Source: Pithys albifrons albifrons (taxonomy: Eukaryota; Chordata; Aves; Passeriformes; Thamnophilidae). From it: DNA of 64,000 bases. Position numbers and translations under genes: made by a program. The notes under the pieces are model-generated. The model had not been told where the DNA came from. It searched no databases and worked only from the letters and a program-made list of their open reading frames with translations. Shown here piece by piece: positions 35,501 through 50,800 of the stretch (its first letter is position 1; every line of letters begins with the position of its first letter). The stretch covers positions 26,972,066 to 27,036,065 of the forward strand of contig NC_092467.1 of assembly GCF_047495875.1 (NCBI RefSeq). Reading direction: 5' to 3'.

Positions 35501-38500
35501 CTTTTGAGACCCTCTTCAGTCTTTCAGGGTTTGCCTCATGCCCTGAATGCTTTCAGTATTGTACCTTTATCACCCTGTTAGCACAGATTTTAAATATGGT
35601 TTTTATTAGTCACCATATCTTTTTCAAGAGGGACAGTGCAGTCACTGGGAGATCTCTTCCCTTTGTGGTCTCTGTCTAATATGCTGCAGTCCATGGAGAA
35701 AGAGGATGTTTTCATCAAGTTTTGGCTTGGAGCATCAATCAAGGAAAGATGATTTTGCTGAGATTTGTTTTTTTAGGTTCCTTTAGCCTTTGTATATATA
35801 TATTGAGAGAACAAGTACTAGCCTTGGTGAAAAGCCAGGAGGGAATAAGAGCAATCCAGAATCATGGAATAAATAAAGTAAAGCCCTTGTAAAAGTTTAG
35901 ATAGAGACTCACCTGGTACAAATTTGGCAGAAGTAGAAGGGTGATTGAAGAGGAAATAGATGTTCCTTCAGAGCATAGAGCCTGGCCACGTTGCCTTTAA
36001 TCCAGTTCAAATATAGTCCAGACCTTTGAGCACAGGTGACCCCCAGAGATGCAGGTGGGCAGCAGCCTTTGATGGCTGTGTCCCAGTACAGAAGTAGGAC
36101 ACCTCCCTGCCACCAGCCTTTGTTGTGGTCCGTGGCCTGTGGGACACAAGGAACTGCAAGGGTTTTTAGCCTGAGCTAATTGGGTAACCCATCTAACAGA
36201 CAGGATGCACTGATTTTCCTCTGTGGGAGTTTCTGATGATGGCTTTCTCCAAAGTTGTGTTGTTAGGGCAGTGTTTGAGTGCTGTGAAATCAAGGCTGTG
36301 TTCTCCTATGTAAACTGCCTAATGGCAGAAATGATTACAAGCACATTTAGGTGAAATCATTCTGAAGAAGGGGGATAGCTGGCTGGCATTCTGGAAGTCA
36401 GTTTGTCTTAGTGAACAAGATGACCATGATACAGGAGGAAGCTGCTATGCCCATCACCTGTTCCGGTTTTCCTCACCATTTCACTAGTGCTGTTGCTGTA
36501 GACTTTGATAAGGTATTTGGAGAACACTGAACAATAGAGCAAAACATCTCTGAGGTTTCCAACAGACATAGTTTCTCCACAGTATTTGCAAGAGGTGTAG
36601 AAGCTGGAAACTGTGGTAGAAAGTGAGGCCCAGGAGATGTTCACAAAGAACTTCAAATTCTGCGAGTTGAGGTAATACATAACTATATTTTGCTTTTGAA
36701 GGAACAAAATTATTGTCCTTAAAATGTGCTATTCAGCACTTTGCTGTGCTTCCCAGAAATCGCTGTGCGTTGTCCCTGCATCTGCTCCCCAGTCCTGTGT
36801 GTTTCTGTGCTTTGCAGAAGAGTGCAGTGCTGCATGTACAATTGTAGTTTTCCTCCTTCAGTTTCTTAGCCCCAGAGTACCTGTAGGAAGAGTTAAAAAA
36901 AACAAACAAAACAGGAAATGTGTGATATGGTGCATTTTTTCTTCCTTTGTGTGTGCTTATTGGACATGTAGTTCCAAGAGTGGTTTCCTCTACTGTTCAG
37001 TTAGTAGTTATTGATGTTGAAATAATTGTGGTGTAATTTGGGTGTCTCCTTGTTCTCCCCACTCATTCCCTTTTGTCATTGAAATCAAGTGCAAAACTGT
37101 AGAGTCCTTTATGGAAGCAGAAGACGTTTATTTGCTCACTGTCTCTAAGAGAGTGATTTGGTGGATCATCATCCAGGTTTACTTTTCGAGAAAGTTGTTA
37201 GGAGTTGTATAGACAACCTTATCACTGGGCCAGGTTTGAGGTATGGTGGTGTGTTACGGAGCTGTCACAGCTTGCTGTGGAACTTTAGCAGTTTGACTGG
37301 ATACTTTCATCTGGTTTGATTTTTCACTTCTGCAAAACATGGAATAAAAATAACAGATTTTGCCTTTCTGCTTTTTGTCACTGTGTTGGTACAGCAGCAG
37401 TCCCTGCCCTTACTACCATTTGTAAAGCACAACTTGGTGCTGCTGTCGGTTACATCCTTCAGGCACTGCTGTGATAACAAGTAATATTGCCAATAAACTT
37501 TGCATTTCACTGCAGATGGGGGATAGAGTATTTTGGTTTAGCATATTCACACAAAAGCCTATAATGGACTGGTTCAGGATAAACTTAGCTATTAAAGAAA
37601 ATAATTTTCTCCTTTATTTGAGCTGAATCTTGCCTCTTAAAATGAATGCATTTGTTGTCTTCTCCATTTGGATCATTCGTGTGCGCCATACAATTATTGT
37701 GGCACCCATAAATGTGAATTTGCTGAAAATTTTTGAAAAACCATTTCAACCTAAGAGCAGCACACTGTAAAGCAAGCAAAACAATGGTATCTGTTCCATG
37801 AGAACCACAGGCTGCTGGTTTTCTGAGCTGATACTTTCGGCTTTATATATTTAAAATATTTACTAAGACTTCTACTTGAAGGAAGGTAAAGATTGGAACA
37901 TGTAAAAGTGCATGAGTGGGGAATGTGTCAAAATATGGAGGGTTAGATAATGATTTGTTTCTGGGGTATTGGATTTGCCTCCAGGCAGATTTACTCAAAA
38001 GCTCTCTTTTCCTGCTTTATTTCATGTTCATGATGTATTTATTAGGTAAATAATAGCAAAGTCTAGTTGTGCAGTACATGAGCTTTAATAAAAATGTAAT
38101 TGACAGTGAAATTTGACAGTTGTGTTACAGTTAAGAAAATCTGTAGTGGAGCTGCACACAGAGCATCATTTGTCTCTGCTGAGGTCACTTCAGAAAGAAG
38201 CCCACGTAAGGTCTGTGAGAGGTTCACATGCACCTCCTTCTTGCTCTGGCTGGAGTTGCGGTTTTGAACCAATGAAGACTTAAAATCACTGTGTTCTTTA
38301 CCACTCCTGAGGGAAGGTGGTGTGATGTGTCCTGGACACTTTATGATCCAGTGTCTCGTTCTGCAGAAACGTGCTAAAAATCCCCATGGAGTAGCAGTGG
38401 GTGCATCTCAAAGTGGAGTGTTGACTGAAGCAGCTGGTCCAGGGCTGAGGCACCTGCTCGTGGATGTATTTGGATGCTCCAGTCCATACCCACAGACCTA

Positions 38501-38960
38501 TCTTCTGGCTTTGGCATGGCTGTTTGTGGCTCAGCAGATGGGGGGAAGGCTGTGGATAGATTTGCCAGGCAGCTCCTGTAAATGGGGTTTTTCTTACCTG
38601 AAGAAAAGTTCTGCAGGAGCTGAGACTTGTACTGTGCTGACTTGCATTCAAAAGAGCAGTTTTGTTGGGAGTTAAAGCCTGTTTCTCATTGTAGAAGGAA
38701 AACCTTAGTGAATCCATGTTTATTTTCTTTGAGAGGTTTTGTTTGTTTCTTCTTTTGTCATCATTTTTCAGGAGATGGCTGTGGGACCTCTGCCATGGCA
38801 CCATTTGTTTTCACTTGTAAAAGCAAACAACTTGCAATGCTAATTAAAGAGCTTTTTTAGATAAAGTAAGAGCTTTGCATTATTTATCTAAACTCTTTTT
38901 TATGGGAGAATGTTCTGAGTTTGTTCATTAATGAACACTTAGAAATAATATAAAATTAGA

Positions 38961-38981
38961 CCTCATGAATTCTTCATGAGG
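38961..38981. repeat. perfect short inverted repeat
   Basis: Arms CCTCATGAA and TTCATGAGG around TTC. A small palindrome with no recognised factor match. Confidence 0.8.
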
Positions 38982-41900
38982 TGTAATTTGCCGTGATCAT
39001 TTTTCTTGGCATTTAGGTGCTGTGAACAGTTCATTATTCATAGCCAACTTTTTTGACTTCTGAGTCCTCAAAATGGATATGTCTGCATGAATTTTCTGGG
39101 TTTAAATATTTTTTTTTCACATACTGTTTTTAGGAAAAGGTTTTTTGTGTTATTTTTTTAATCACTTCTCTTTAGTGCCTATGAATAACACTTAAGGTTC
39201 TTAATTGTGACCTTTTTTTATACATAACAAATCAATTTCTGTTTATTGTGGAATATGGGCAGTGGAGTATACATCATTGGGATAACAAGAATAGCTGCTG
39301 ATTATTTGCTGAACACAAGCTCCTTTCAGTGTATAGATGTGGCAGTCTCAGTTCAATGTGCAGACCTTCTTTTAGACTGAGAACAAATTCTGCAAATACA
39401 AAAAAATTTTATTTACATTTATCAGGCCATTGGCTATTGCTTACCCATGCAATAGGGAGATAAGGCTGTCTTAGTCTGTGGGTAGTTTTCTAAATGATTC
39501 ATTAACTGTGCTTTGTAGTGGTAGATGGATGTCACACATTTACTGTAATAACTGAAGATTAGTGTCAGTTACTCTGACTTGTAATAGTTTGTAATTGTAA
39601 GAGTTGTGTTTATGCATACAGGTATTTGCATTATTGTTAGAGCTAATGTTTCAGTAGGAATAAATTGAAATGAAATTAATTGAAAAAATAATGAAGATAT
39701 GATGGAAGTATTTCTGAAACATTAGTAATGTAGGAGTTGCTCTAACGGATATTTGTGGCTGATCCTCTGGGAGGGTTGTACCAAGCCTTTTGGTAAGCAG
39801 TGTTTTGCAAAACACTGGCAAAGCTTATGTCTTCTTCCTTAAAGCGTTTCTTTGTGAAATCTGTCAAGCTAAAATACCTCGTCCTTTGCTGATACATTAC
39901 CATAGTGAGAAAAGTAGTACACCAGCAAGTCGTCATTTATAAAAGCAGCAGTCTGATGAAATACATGCAAAATTTGAAATATGGGTTGCCTTTAACTGAC
40001 AAAATTACAGTTTTTAAATTCTGTCATGGACAGTATTTTTCAGTGTTAGAGTATTCAAATTATTGGTGGCTAAGTGATCAAATGTCGATTAGCAGTAATG
40101 AAGTTTATTCTTCTTCAGAAATACCAATTCCCTGTATATAAAATACTGTATTGCAGTATTGGGAGTCTGGCAAGTTATTGCCAAAAAAAGAGGAGGAAAC
40201 TGTCTTTAAACCAGTAGCATGTGAATGTCATCACACATGACATTTGCACTGTAATATTTCAAGACTGGTGGTAGCTGCCTAAATTGGGTCAGAGAAGGTC
40301 TACAGAAAGATGTTGCTCAGAGCACAGAGGTATTGCTAATTTTACGTGGATATAGAGGTTTATCTTAAAGGATAACAATATATTTTGGTTTTAAAAAATT
40401 TTATTTTGGGTTAAGTCAGTGTTGAAATTTCCACTTTTGTTTTGCCTGTATCCAGATAAGCCCTGGATGAGTTAGACAGACTTGGAGCCTCCTTTGATAT
40501 TTTGGTAGAATTGAATTGGAGTCCAATACTTTATTTAAAAAAGTTATTACTGGTAATTAAAACATAGTAAGTTAATTGTGTGCCCCAGAAACTGGAATAT
40601 CAGTTTCAAAAATGTTCATATTGCGATACAGGTATTGAATTAAAAATGTAAATCTTAGTGTTGTGGATAGGGGGAAAAAAACATACAGCAAATGTCATGT
40701 TGAAATCTATTTGAATAAATAATGTTACTCTTATGTAATGTGCTGACTGATGTGGAATCAACATCTACTTAATATTAAATCCAGTAATCGACAGTAAATG
40801 TCCCGGTGCATGCACACTGAACTCCCACAGGGTCTGAGCTCAGACATGCTGGGGAGAGACCGAATGTTTGGAAAGGAGAGCTAGGACTTACCTCTTTGTT
40901 ATCGTTAATAATTTAAATGTTTACTCATCATGAGAATCAGTGTGTACATCTGAAAGTAAGTATTATTCTTTTGTGCCTGTAAGAACTTTGAATGCAAGCT
41001 GTGGTATGTAACTGCTTTTGCACAGAAATCACTCAGCAAATGGAGACTTAAATTTAGGCAGTTATAAAAAAAAAAAGAAATTCTTATCAGAAACACTTTT
41101 AATTTTCAAGATTTCTCTGTATCGTCTCTCTTTTTAATATATATGAGAAATCCATTTTCAGTAACCTATGACTTGGCAATAATTTGAAGGGCAAATAAGT
41201 GACTTGGTTTTTCTACTAGTGAAAAATCAGGGAAATCTGTTTGGAGTTGAGAGTAACTAGGAAGAAAACCTGGCACCTGGTGCAAAATTAGTTTATGCCA
41301 AGGTACTTTGAAGTATATGAGGAAATGTACTTGTTCAAGAACAGATTTTTACCGAGCAGCTTACTCTTAATGTTCTGAATGTGTTAAATGCCTGAGTTGA
41401 ATTCTGTTCCTTTGCTTGGTGTGGAAGGTATGCATGCTGAAAATGAACTAAAATGCTTTGCAAAACAGCTAAGTAGGACAGCAACCAGTTTCAAATTTTG
41501 TTTTCTTTCACATATTTTTAAAAGTTCCAGGATTATTGTCTTACCATGGGGGGAACTATAGATAGCTTTTTTGTCTGTTGTTAATAATAGATGATGTACC
41601 TTGCTCGGCATGTTGTGTTGAAGTCCTGCTTCTGCTGTTGCTGAAACCAGTGGTGCGGTGAAGGCGGCAGGATCAGTCCCTAAAACTGCAGTTTGTCTTT
41701 TGGGTTTTTTTTTTACATTGGGAAGAATATGGTCCAATGATGTAAAGGCAAATGGAAACCATGTCAGCTGCTTCACTCACCTTCTGACTATGTGTTAGTG
41801 TCAGAAGTGGATTTTTTACCCCCAATCTTAATCAGGTTGGTGCAGATCCAGCCTGTATGAGCAGGCTGTGCTGAGCTGAGGTCCATTGTCCTTGGGGTGT

Positions 41901-43927
41901 GAACCCCAGCCCTGCAGCAAAGCTTGGAGCTGGTGTCTGCCATGGGGTCATGGAGGTGCAGACATCAAAGGATGATCTTCCAGCTGGAATCCCCAGCTAA
42001 ACAGATTTAGCAACATCTGAAGCATTTAGTAGTACGTGTGAGTAAATACGTGTATGAAATTGGATTGAAGCAGGGATGGATGGCTGATACCGGCTAAAGG
42101 GAGCTCTGGAAGGCAGAGCATGCCGGGCTGGCACAGCTTGGCCAAGGATGTCAGCAGTGCTTGGTGCCACGTGGCTGGTAAAATTGGCAGGGGGATTCTG
42201 GTTCGGATGTGCCCGTGTCTTTCAAGAGGTGACTATTTCTGTGTAGTTTATTTTCAAAATGATTCTGCTGTATGGTGTAAGGCACTTCTGTTTAAGCATA
42301 ATGTGGCAAGGCTTCTTTTTATTTAAAAGCTGTTAAACCAAGCAGCTATTCCTGGCCTTGATAATAAAAAAATAATGCTAATTCAAAACTTACTTCCATT
42401 GATAAAAAAGAGAGTTATTTCCTAAATGAGACATTTCAATTAAAAAAAAAAAGATATGACCAGAATATAACCTATTTAGACTCTGATCCACCCTCATGCA
42501 GTTAATTTTAGAATAGACACTCTTTTTTTGGTGTGTATGTGTGTGTGTCTCCATCCTCCTGAATTACAGGCCTAATTTGTCACAACATGTAGCTCCCTGG
42601 ATTTAAAAAAGAAAGCAAATTAAGTCTTGAGTAATTATAATAATTACAGGATCAGAAGAATACCAGGTTCAGAGTGTGTGGTGCCTTAGCCCTCTGATCT
42701 CCTGTGTTTGTCCCTGTCCCCTGGGCAGTGGAGTCTCCTGCCTGGGACAGCAGTTTGCATCCCTGACTTTGAGTCTTTGATGGAGAGAGACTGAGCCCAT
42801 CTGAGGGACCATCTTGGCTATGAGATACCACTGTAGCTGCACATCACCAGCTTCACAGTAGGCAGCAAAAGCCACCATTTGCTTAAATTTATCCACATTT
42901 GATGGATAAGATGATGTCCTTTCTTTGTCAGCACTGGTGGCAGTAAAGACAGGCTGGAAGCCATAGTAGAGCAAATTATACAGGAAAAGCTCGAAGTACC
43001 CAGGATTTTCTGCTTCCCTTGTTGTCTGGCTGTGCAGTATCTGGAAGAAAACACTTTGGCAGCTTTGCTCACGTGACGGGTGGCACCGGTGACAATGGGG
43101 CTACTGTCCTGCAACACACTTTGTTGAGCTGGGTTCTTATTTGTCATTTTTTGGAAAGGTCTGAGTTCCTTTTGCAAAAATTGGAGTTTCACATTTCAAG
43201 ATAGATGTGCTTGTTAATAATTCCAGCTTGCACCTGTGCCTGGCCTGATAAGCCTTTCTCTGATTAAACCTTTTTGATTCCAGTAAATATCTGAAGACCT
43301 TTATATCTCTGAAGATCGCAAATCTAGGGCTTTATTATTTAAAGAGATGTCATTTCGTTAGAAGAAAATATAGGTGGAGAATATAGGTCATCACTGGAAC
43401 CAGTAAATGGTATATCTTGGGACACAGAGTTTATTAATTGAAGGCAGTCTGAATGATGACACAGTGCAGATTGGCTGTGCCTAGTTAATGTTGTTGTCAT
43501 TGCACTCTGTGATACAGTTATTAAATAGGTAAAATATTTTACCTTTTCATATAAAGCCATACACTTAGTTCATCTGATTTAATGGAACTATAATTTTAAT
43601 TATGATTATTACCTTAAATTATAATTAAATTTATGTGGTTTAAATTTACATTTGTGAAAATGGCTGCGTGATGAAAGCAGGAATCAGCTTCGCATTAACA
43701 AAAAAAGGGTTTTTTTAACTGCATCTTAGTATATGCTCACAGCCAAAGACTAGCATGACCTACTTTGCAACAATAACAGAGGAATCAAGCCGGGTTTTTT
43801 TGTTGAAGTATCTAAATTGGCCACAAATGCTACCTACTCATTCGTTTGTGTGTATCTTTAAAAATAGCTATTGTATCCATGAAACTTAAGGGTGTGTTTT
43901 TTTCCCCTTTCTCTTTTTTTGCTGTAG

Positions 43928-44266
<339 letters not shown>

Positions 44267-46394
44267 TAATGCTGTGAGTACAGCAGTAAACTTCTTCAAA
44301 TGGCAAGCCCTTGATTTTCAGTGCTGCACACTGGATCTAGAACAGCTGAGAAGGCCCTTGTCTTTCAGCCTCTGTGCAGATCTGAGGACGAGTCTGAACA
44401 TTGCCAGGCTGCCTGTGTGTAACACACTGAGCAGTTTCTTGCAGGAGAGCTCAGGTAATGGCCTTCCTTTCCTGATAGTTCTCATTGTTATTTAACACTG
44501 GCATGTAGTCAGACTGGCTTGAGCCAACTGACCATTCCTAATTCTGACTCTTTTTCTTTTTTTGAGTTTCACTTACACCTTCATTAAATTTCTGCTTGTT
44601 TAAGAACACTGTAACCTAAGATCGTTCTGCATGATCATCACAGCTTATCGACCACGGCGTTCTGGAACAGCAGTGGACTGTAGTTGGGACACACTGCTCT
44701 GGATTTCACTTTGGACATTTGTAGATAATAGCTAATGAACTCGGTTCCCCGAAAACATTTTAATTTGTCCTGATCTTTTTTGCATGAAGTGACACCCATT
44801 GGTAGGTGCTTTCAGAACAAAAGCCTCCCATTACAGATGCTGCCTCCAAGAGGGGAGGTGTCTGCAGTGTTGCTGGGGGAGGTGTGGATGGATGGGTGCA
44901 GATGCACCTTGCCTACTCTGCATCCTTGTTGCCGCAGCCAGGAATTCACTGATGCACAGGGTAATGGGATGAACCATCAGTTTTTATAGCTTGCTTTGTA
45001 GGTTAGTTTTATAGGTTGTGTGTCTACTCACACTGTAGGTGGAGAACAGCTGAAATTTTCACTGCATCACCAGCACTGTAATGTTTAGCACAGAGAGCAG
45101 CAGCCTTGGGAACGAAAGGGTTCCAGAAAAGGAGCCGGCTCCTCTCAGGTGTGCTCCCGGCCACTTGGGTGTGTGCTCTGTGCAGAGAGGCACCATGGAA
45201 AGATGAGAAATTAAAATGCAAATCTTCATACTGACTTCCAAAACATCCTGGCAGCCATTGCATTGACAACATTAGGATGATCTGCTTAGTGCTTTTCAAC
45301 ATGCAGTGCTTTTTTTATTTATTTCCTGACATACAGCAATGCTCTGGTTGAACACAAGGCACATAACAAATGGCAGTAGCTGCAGGGCAGCTCGAGTCCT
45401 CACAAGTGTAGTCCAGCAGAGCTTTCTCTAGTATGTTGACCATGATTTATCTGTTGCAATTTGTCTTCTGATTTGTCCACAGCTTTGGGCATTTTAAAAG
45501 GAAGAAGATTGAAAAATAGAATTGACTTATTTATTCTCTTTTTCTACAGACTGTTTTTCTTCTATCTGAGAAATTTAATTGCAGGTTAGTTCAGTTATTT
45601 CAGACAGAAGTGAATCCCCAACCCTCATCTACAGGAGTCCAGTGTGCCTGACTTGGATTTTGATCATGGCAGGGCTTGTGTTTCATGAGCTTTTGTTGCT
45701 TACCATATCCCTCAAATTCATGGTGATTTCCTAGCAAATAATTTCAAGACTTTAGATATTCAGGGTTGTTTTCATAGGGAATTGGCTGTCTTTGGACAGA
45801 GAACCATTACTTCATCAACTAGGAACAGTGTTCTTTTTGTTTCATTCTATGTCCAGGCTTTTGTCTCTTTTTGTGTTGGAAGATGTGAGAAATTTGCTAT
45901 ATGGTCTTCTGGCATCGTATTTTTGGGTGGGTTCTGTTTTGCCTGTGCGCTCTCTTGCTCTGCTAAGTCCTTAAGTCTTTGATCACTAAAATATTGTAAA
46001 TGAACCATTCTTTAAAAACAACTTACATAGACACCTTGAGGACATCAGCCTTGCATGTTGTTTTAAGAAGTGATATAAATACAAAAGAACCAAATTTACA
46101 AAAAAAGAACAAGTCCTTCAAATTATCTGTGCCAGTTTTGAAAACAGAATTTTATCTGCCAAGGTTTCAGGCCCATTATCAAGGCATTGTGCAACATTTC
46201 TAAATTTGAGGATGCATGTTCATTCCTCACATTGAATTCAAAGTTAGTAAATCGGATGCAGTTCTCTGCCAGAAGCAGTTCATGTTTTTAAAGGTTCTTA
46301 GAACATGAAGAGTAACAACATGGAAATGCACTGAGGTCATACCCAGCTCATCTTTCTGGATCATCACTAAGTGTGTTCTTCATTAGTCTTCTTT

Positions 46395-46430
46395 GGGGTT
46401 GGGTTTTTTTGGGGGGGGGGAGGGGGGACG
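46395..46430. repeat. poly-G rich simple repeat
   Basis: G4, G3, T7, then ten G, A, six G. Quadruplex-prone and error-prone in assembly. Confidence 0.85.
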
Positions 46431-47771
46431 GACAGTCAGGGCGGAAATATTCCAGTGGGCTCGTACAGGGATGAAAGGCTTTTCAGGGGTTCTTCGCTTA
46501 TAATCAGTATAGGTATTTTTTAACAGTAAAAGCTGCATTGCCAAAAATCAGTAAGTTCTTAAGCTACTGATGAAACTGAAGATTTGCAACAGTTCAGGTT
46601 TTGTCTGGTTTTGGATTTTTCATTGTTTCAGGTGAAAATTCTGCTTTTTTTAAATAAACCTCACCTAAGCATGCTCTGTTTAGTGATGCCTCTAAATAAA
46701 TGCGGTGTTCCCATATGTAGTAAATTTGCCTCCTTCTTGCTTAGCTAAAATACCAGATAAATCGAAGAAAGCCAGAAAAAAGTTAGCTGTAGAGAGAGAT
46801 TGCTTCAAGAAAAATAGAAAAGGTCTTAAACCGAATCATGATTAAATAGTTACCCTGGCAAAACCATAGTAGAAAATCTTAAATGTATTTCTGAGGCTAG
46901 CTAGGATTGAATTGATTCATGTAAAAGATTCCAGTTCACCTGTCAAGAAACTGCACAGGGTTTTGTGGAGTAACAGTGAGTCTTGCAAAATGTTTTGGGT
47001 TGTTTGAGGTTTGGGATTTTTTTCCAAAGAGTTAAAGGTAAAGCAAGTTTGTTAAACATGGAGGATCTCTGATAGAATTGTGAGCTGAACTCTTTCATTA
47101 ACAACGGGTTAAACAATATATGTCAGAAATAGTCACCTGCTCAGTCTTTTTGCAGTCTTAGAAGAGAAGTAGGAGTTTTTAATAAAATAGGTTTGTGATG
47201 TTACCCCCTTGCTTTGGAAAGACACATGTTTAAACAAGCATATTCTTTCACTAAAAAACTATGCTAATTTGGTAGTACACCGTACTGAGTTGAATAGGAA
47301 TGACAGCTTCTAAGACAGCCTTTAATTTGGTATTCAAAACCAAAATTGTAAACTTGGGTTTTGTTTGGTAGCTACTCAGAACAGGCAGGATATACAGTAG
47401 AATTTTTTAAAGATGCTAATGACTTGAGAGAGGAGATGGAAGTCAGGCATACATTTTAATTATGGGGGAGGGGTTGCAACAGCAAAAATGTTTCTTTTCA
47501 CTGCAGAGATTTTAAGGGAATGAGACAAGGAAAAACAGACTGAAGATAGTTGCCTTCATTTGGCAGGGGTGTTTAATAGAAGCAGAACTTGTGGTTGTAA
47601 AGTGTGCTTATTAAATTCTTCATTTACACTACCTAATTAATTCTAGCATTTTAAATTAACAGTGAAACTGGTCCCTGCTGTACCATTTCATAGCTACAGC
47701 ATATTTCGTCCAACAACCCAGTTGTTCAGGTTTAATCAGCTGCGCTCAAAAAATGAGAAGGAACTTGAGTT

Positions 47772-47815
47772 AAAAAAAAAAAACAAACAAAAAAAAAACA
47801 AACAAAAAACCCCAA
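47772..47815. repeat. A-rich (CAAA)n simple repeat
   Basis: Poly-A with repeated caaacaaa words, ending in accccaaaccc. No element body was recognised beside it. Confidence 0.85.
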
Positions 47816-50800
47816 ACCCAACTAAGTGGCATAAACATTTTAGAGCAGTTTTAGATGAAGGGAGGTGACTCGATGGAGGAAGACCACAGCTCCAGGTGAA
47901 TGTGAGGCTCAGCACTAACCAGTGATACTAAGCTATATGGTGTTGCAGATGCTCTGTATTTCTTCCTTTGTAGGAAGAAAATCAGTGACAAATATCTTCA
48001 TGACTTGAAGGAGAGCTTGAATTCATGAGAATTTTGAGAAGAAATGCTGAACTTGTTTTGTCCTGTGTTTTGAAAACGAGAGATCCAGTCAGCGTAGTGT
48101 CTGTCAGATACTGTAATTGCTGCTGGACAGTTGAGTTGTATTTGTTGACATAGTTTGTGTGTGGAAGAAGGGGATGCTTTTATTAATTGCTTTTAATTCA
48201 CTTGGTAGCCTTTGCTGAGCTTTGCAGGATTATATTTTTATTTCTCTGTAACCTACCCCAGAACTTACATCTCTGAATCTTAAGGTGATTGGCATCTAAA
48301 TATCTTTGGACCTCAAGTAATCTTTCATATCTTCAAATGATCTGGGAAAACTGTAAAGCAGAATATTTAGTGATACAAGATTTCTGTGCATCCTATAAAT
48401 TATGATGGTGTTTTGCTGTGTGGTAAAATTTTATCTTCTTTGCATGTATAATCAGAAACTTCATTGCTCCTCTGCCCAAAATACAACTCTGGATTTTATT
48501 TTTTTAAAATAGTTTCTTTTGAATTTGCAATTCCTTTAAGATTATGCACAGACTGAAGTCTCTCACTTTAATTTCAGATATTTATAACAGGACTGATGCA
48601 GACTTAAATTGAAACTGCAGTTCAGAAATAATCATGGCATTGTCTGTCTAATATAAATACTGATGATCCCAGTGAAAATCCAGGACAGACAAGCTGTTGA
48701 CTCAAAACACAACATCTTTGTGTTGTTGCATGTTAGGAGAGAGAGAAATACTGACTGCTTTACCTATAGTCTTCTCTAGAAGTTGTGGTTTGTCCACTCC
48801 TCGCTCTTTGGATATTCAAACATCCCTTCCAAGAACCAAAAGCTTGTAAAATGGCAGTCAGAAATAATGCAACGCTGAGAGTACAGGCAAGTGTTTTTCA
48901 TGTGAGAGTTACCAGTACATTCCTGACCTGGGAAGGGTATTCCACCTGTGCTTTGAGCAAGCCACCACAAACCCCTCCTGATTCAGAAGTAAGACCAACC
49001 CTGTGTTAGGCTGGTTTCATGTGCCCCCTCTAAAAAAATTTTCTCCTACTTTGCCGCAAAACAAGCAGCTCACCAGCACATACCGAAAAGGTGCTGCTGT
49101 AAAAAGCCAAGACCCAGATTTTATTTAACCAATTCTATCTAGAACATGCTGTTCAGAGCTGTGTGTTTGGAGTTCCCTGAAATCTGGGACTTAAATAAGC
49201 AGCCTGAATTTTAAGCTACATCTGGAGCTGGTAACTGCTTCGAAAGCAGTGGATGGAGAAGGTCTGTATCTCTGGAGCAGAAGGCATTAATTGCACACTG
49301 TGGTGATGGCCCTGGGAGGCACGAGGGAAGGCAGGTGGGTGTATGGCCATGTCCCCCAGGAGGGAGACTCTTGGATCTAATGGCAAGTGTGCAGTATCAG
49401 GAAAACATTCCTTCATAAGCAGGCATCTTTTAATATTGGCCCAGTGTTTGCAGGAGGCAGCAGCCAAGTTTTTATGTATTTTAATCAGAGGTTTTGATAC
49501 CTGATAAGGGTGGATAACTGAGAGGTCACAGTGTCCATCTTGGGATCGGAGAAAGACTCTGAAAGCTCATCATAATGTAAAGACAAAGCAAAAATGGGAT
49601 TAATGGCTAAATTTAATTGTAGGCAAGAGGCTTTTTGCTAATAGAGTTCATGACATTAGGTAACCAGTGCATGGTTAAGTCTGCATTTGAAACACTTAAG
49701 CTGGAAATTGCAGAGATATTAGTAAAATTGTGCTGCTTTGTCAAGGGGAGAAAAGACTTTATTCAGTGGAAATAGTTCACAGCTATTGATGTTTAGAAAC
49801 TGCAGATAGAAGATGTACTCACTGAAAAATTCACATACAAAGGCTACCAATGTTTTTTATATTTTTTCTGTAAGAATTTTGTCAAGGGACCTGGCAAAAG
49901 TGTCCTATGGGAATAAAAAATGACCCATGTGAGGATAAATATAGATTAGTGAAACCCAACATTAAGTTACCTGATCCTAAATGACTGAAAGTTTAATCTG
50001 AACATAAACTACTTCTGCATTTGATGTCCGGTTCACTGATTGTGCTTTGAAAGTGCCTTCCATTTTTGAGATATTACTGGTTCCAGCAGTTTTCCCCACT
50101 TAAAATACACTAAACAGATAGGATTATAGAGTATAGGGATTATGTTAGATAAGACTTATAAACTCCTTAGAAAGTATGTAAACACTCATGCCTCATGGCA
50201 TAAGCCCACCTAATAACAGGGTTTAGGAGAAAAATACCTTGTAGAGGTAGTTTATTCCCTTGTTGACTTGGAAGGGTTTTTTAATAATTCTCTGTAAAGC
50301 AGTAGTAACTAGTCACTGATCTCTGATCATTTATTTGGCACAGATCTTGCTGCCCTGGACTGAGTGGTAGCAGCAGTTTCTTTGCTCTAGTAGAAGAGGA
50401 GAATTAATACAACCATTCAGAACTGGGAAAAAAAAATCAGTACTGTAGTGTTCACCATATACTGGGGAATATATAATTCTTGTATTTGGCTTGATTGCAT
50501 TTAAAGGCCATATTTAGTAGTCCCCCTCAAATTGGCTGTATAGGCAATCTGTAAGAAGCCATGGAGTTTTTGCATTTGACTTCCTTGAAAGCAAAAACTT
50601 GGTATTTGCTGAAATAGGAAAAATATTTATGCAGCAGAGTACTCTGCTAGAGTTCTTTTGTCTGAAAAATAATACCAAATTAAGTGAATTGCCTTAGGTT
50701 TTTCAGGAAGTGACTGTAGATTGGCTTCACTGTATTTGAGTAGGTACAGGAGATTTGCATGGGAGTTGTTTCTTTGTGTTGACTGCATAGTCAAAATGCA

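Larger units (their letters stand above)
25901..43927 (+). other. ELAVL4: ELAVL4 intron 1
   Basis: The intron runs from the 1b donor (GTAAGT, 25901) to the exon 2 acceptor (tttttttgctgtAG, ending 43927), 18,027 nt. From the 1c donor it is 18,811 nt. The acceptor has a strong pyrimidine tract at 43896-43920. No other exon was recognised inside. It contains simple repeats, a strong G-quadruplex pattern (26418-26447), an AT-rich cluster of homeodomain/MEF2-like words (27065-27110) and two perfect short hairpins (29519-29539, 38961-38981). Open frames up to 216 codons (- strand, 29548-30198) have no family resemblance. Confidence 0.9.

Noticed and set aside
38298..38804. 168-codon open frame on the - strand
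   Set aside because: No family resemblance, and overlapping + strand frames are equally open; taken as chance.
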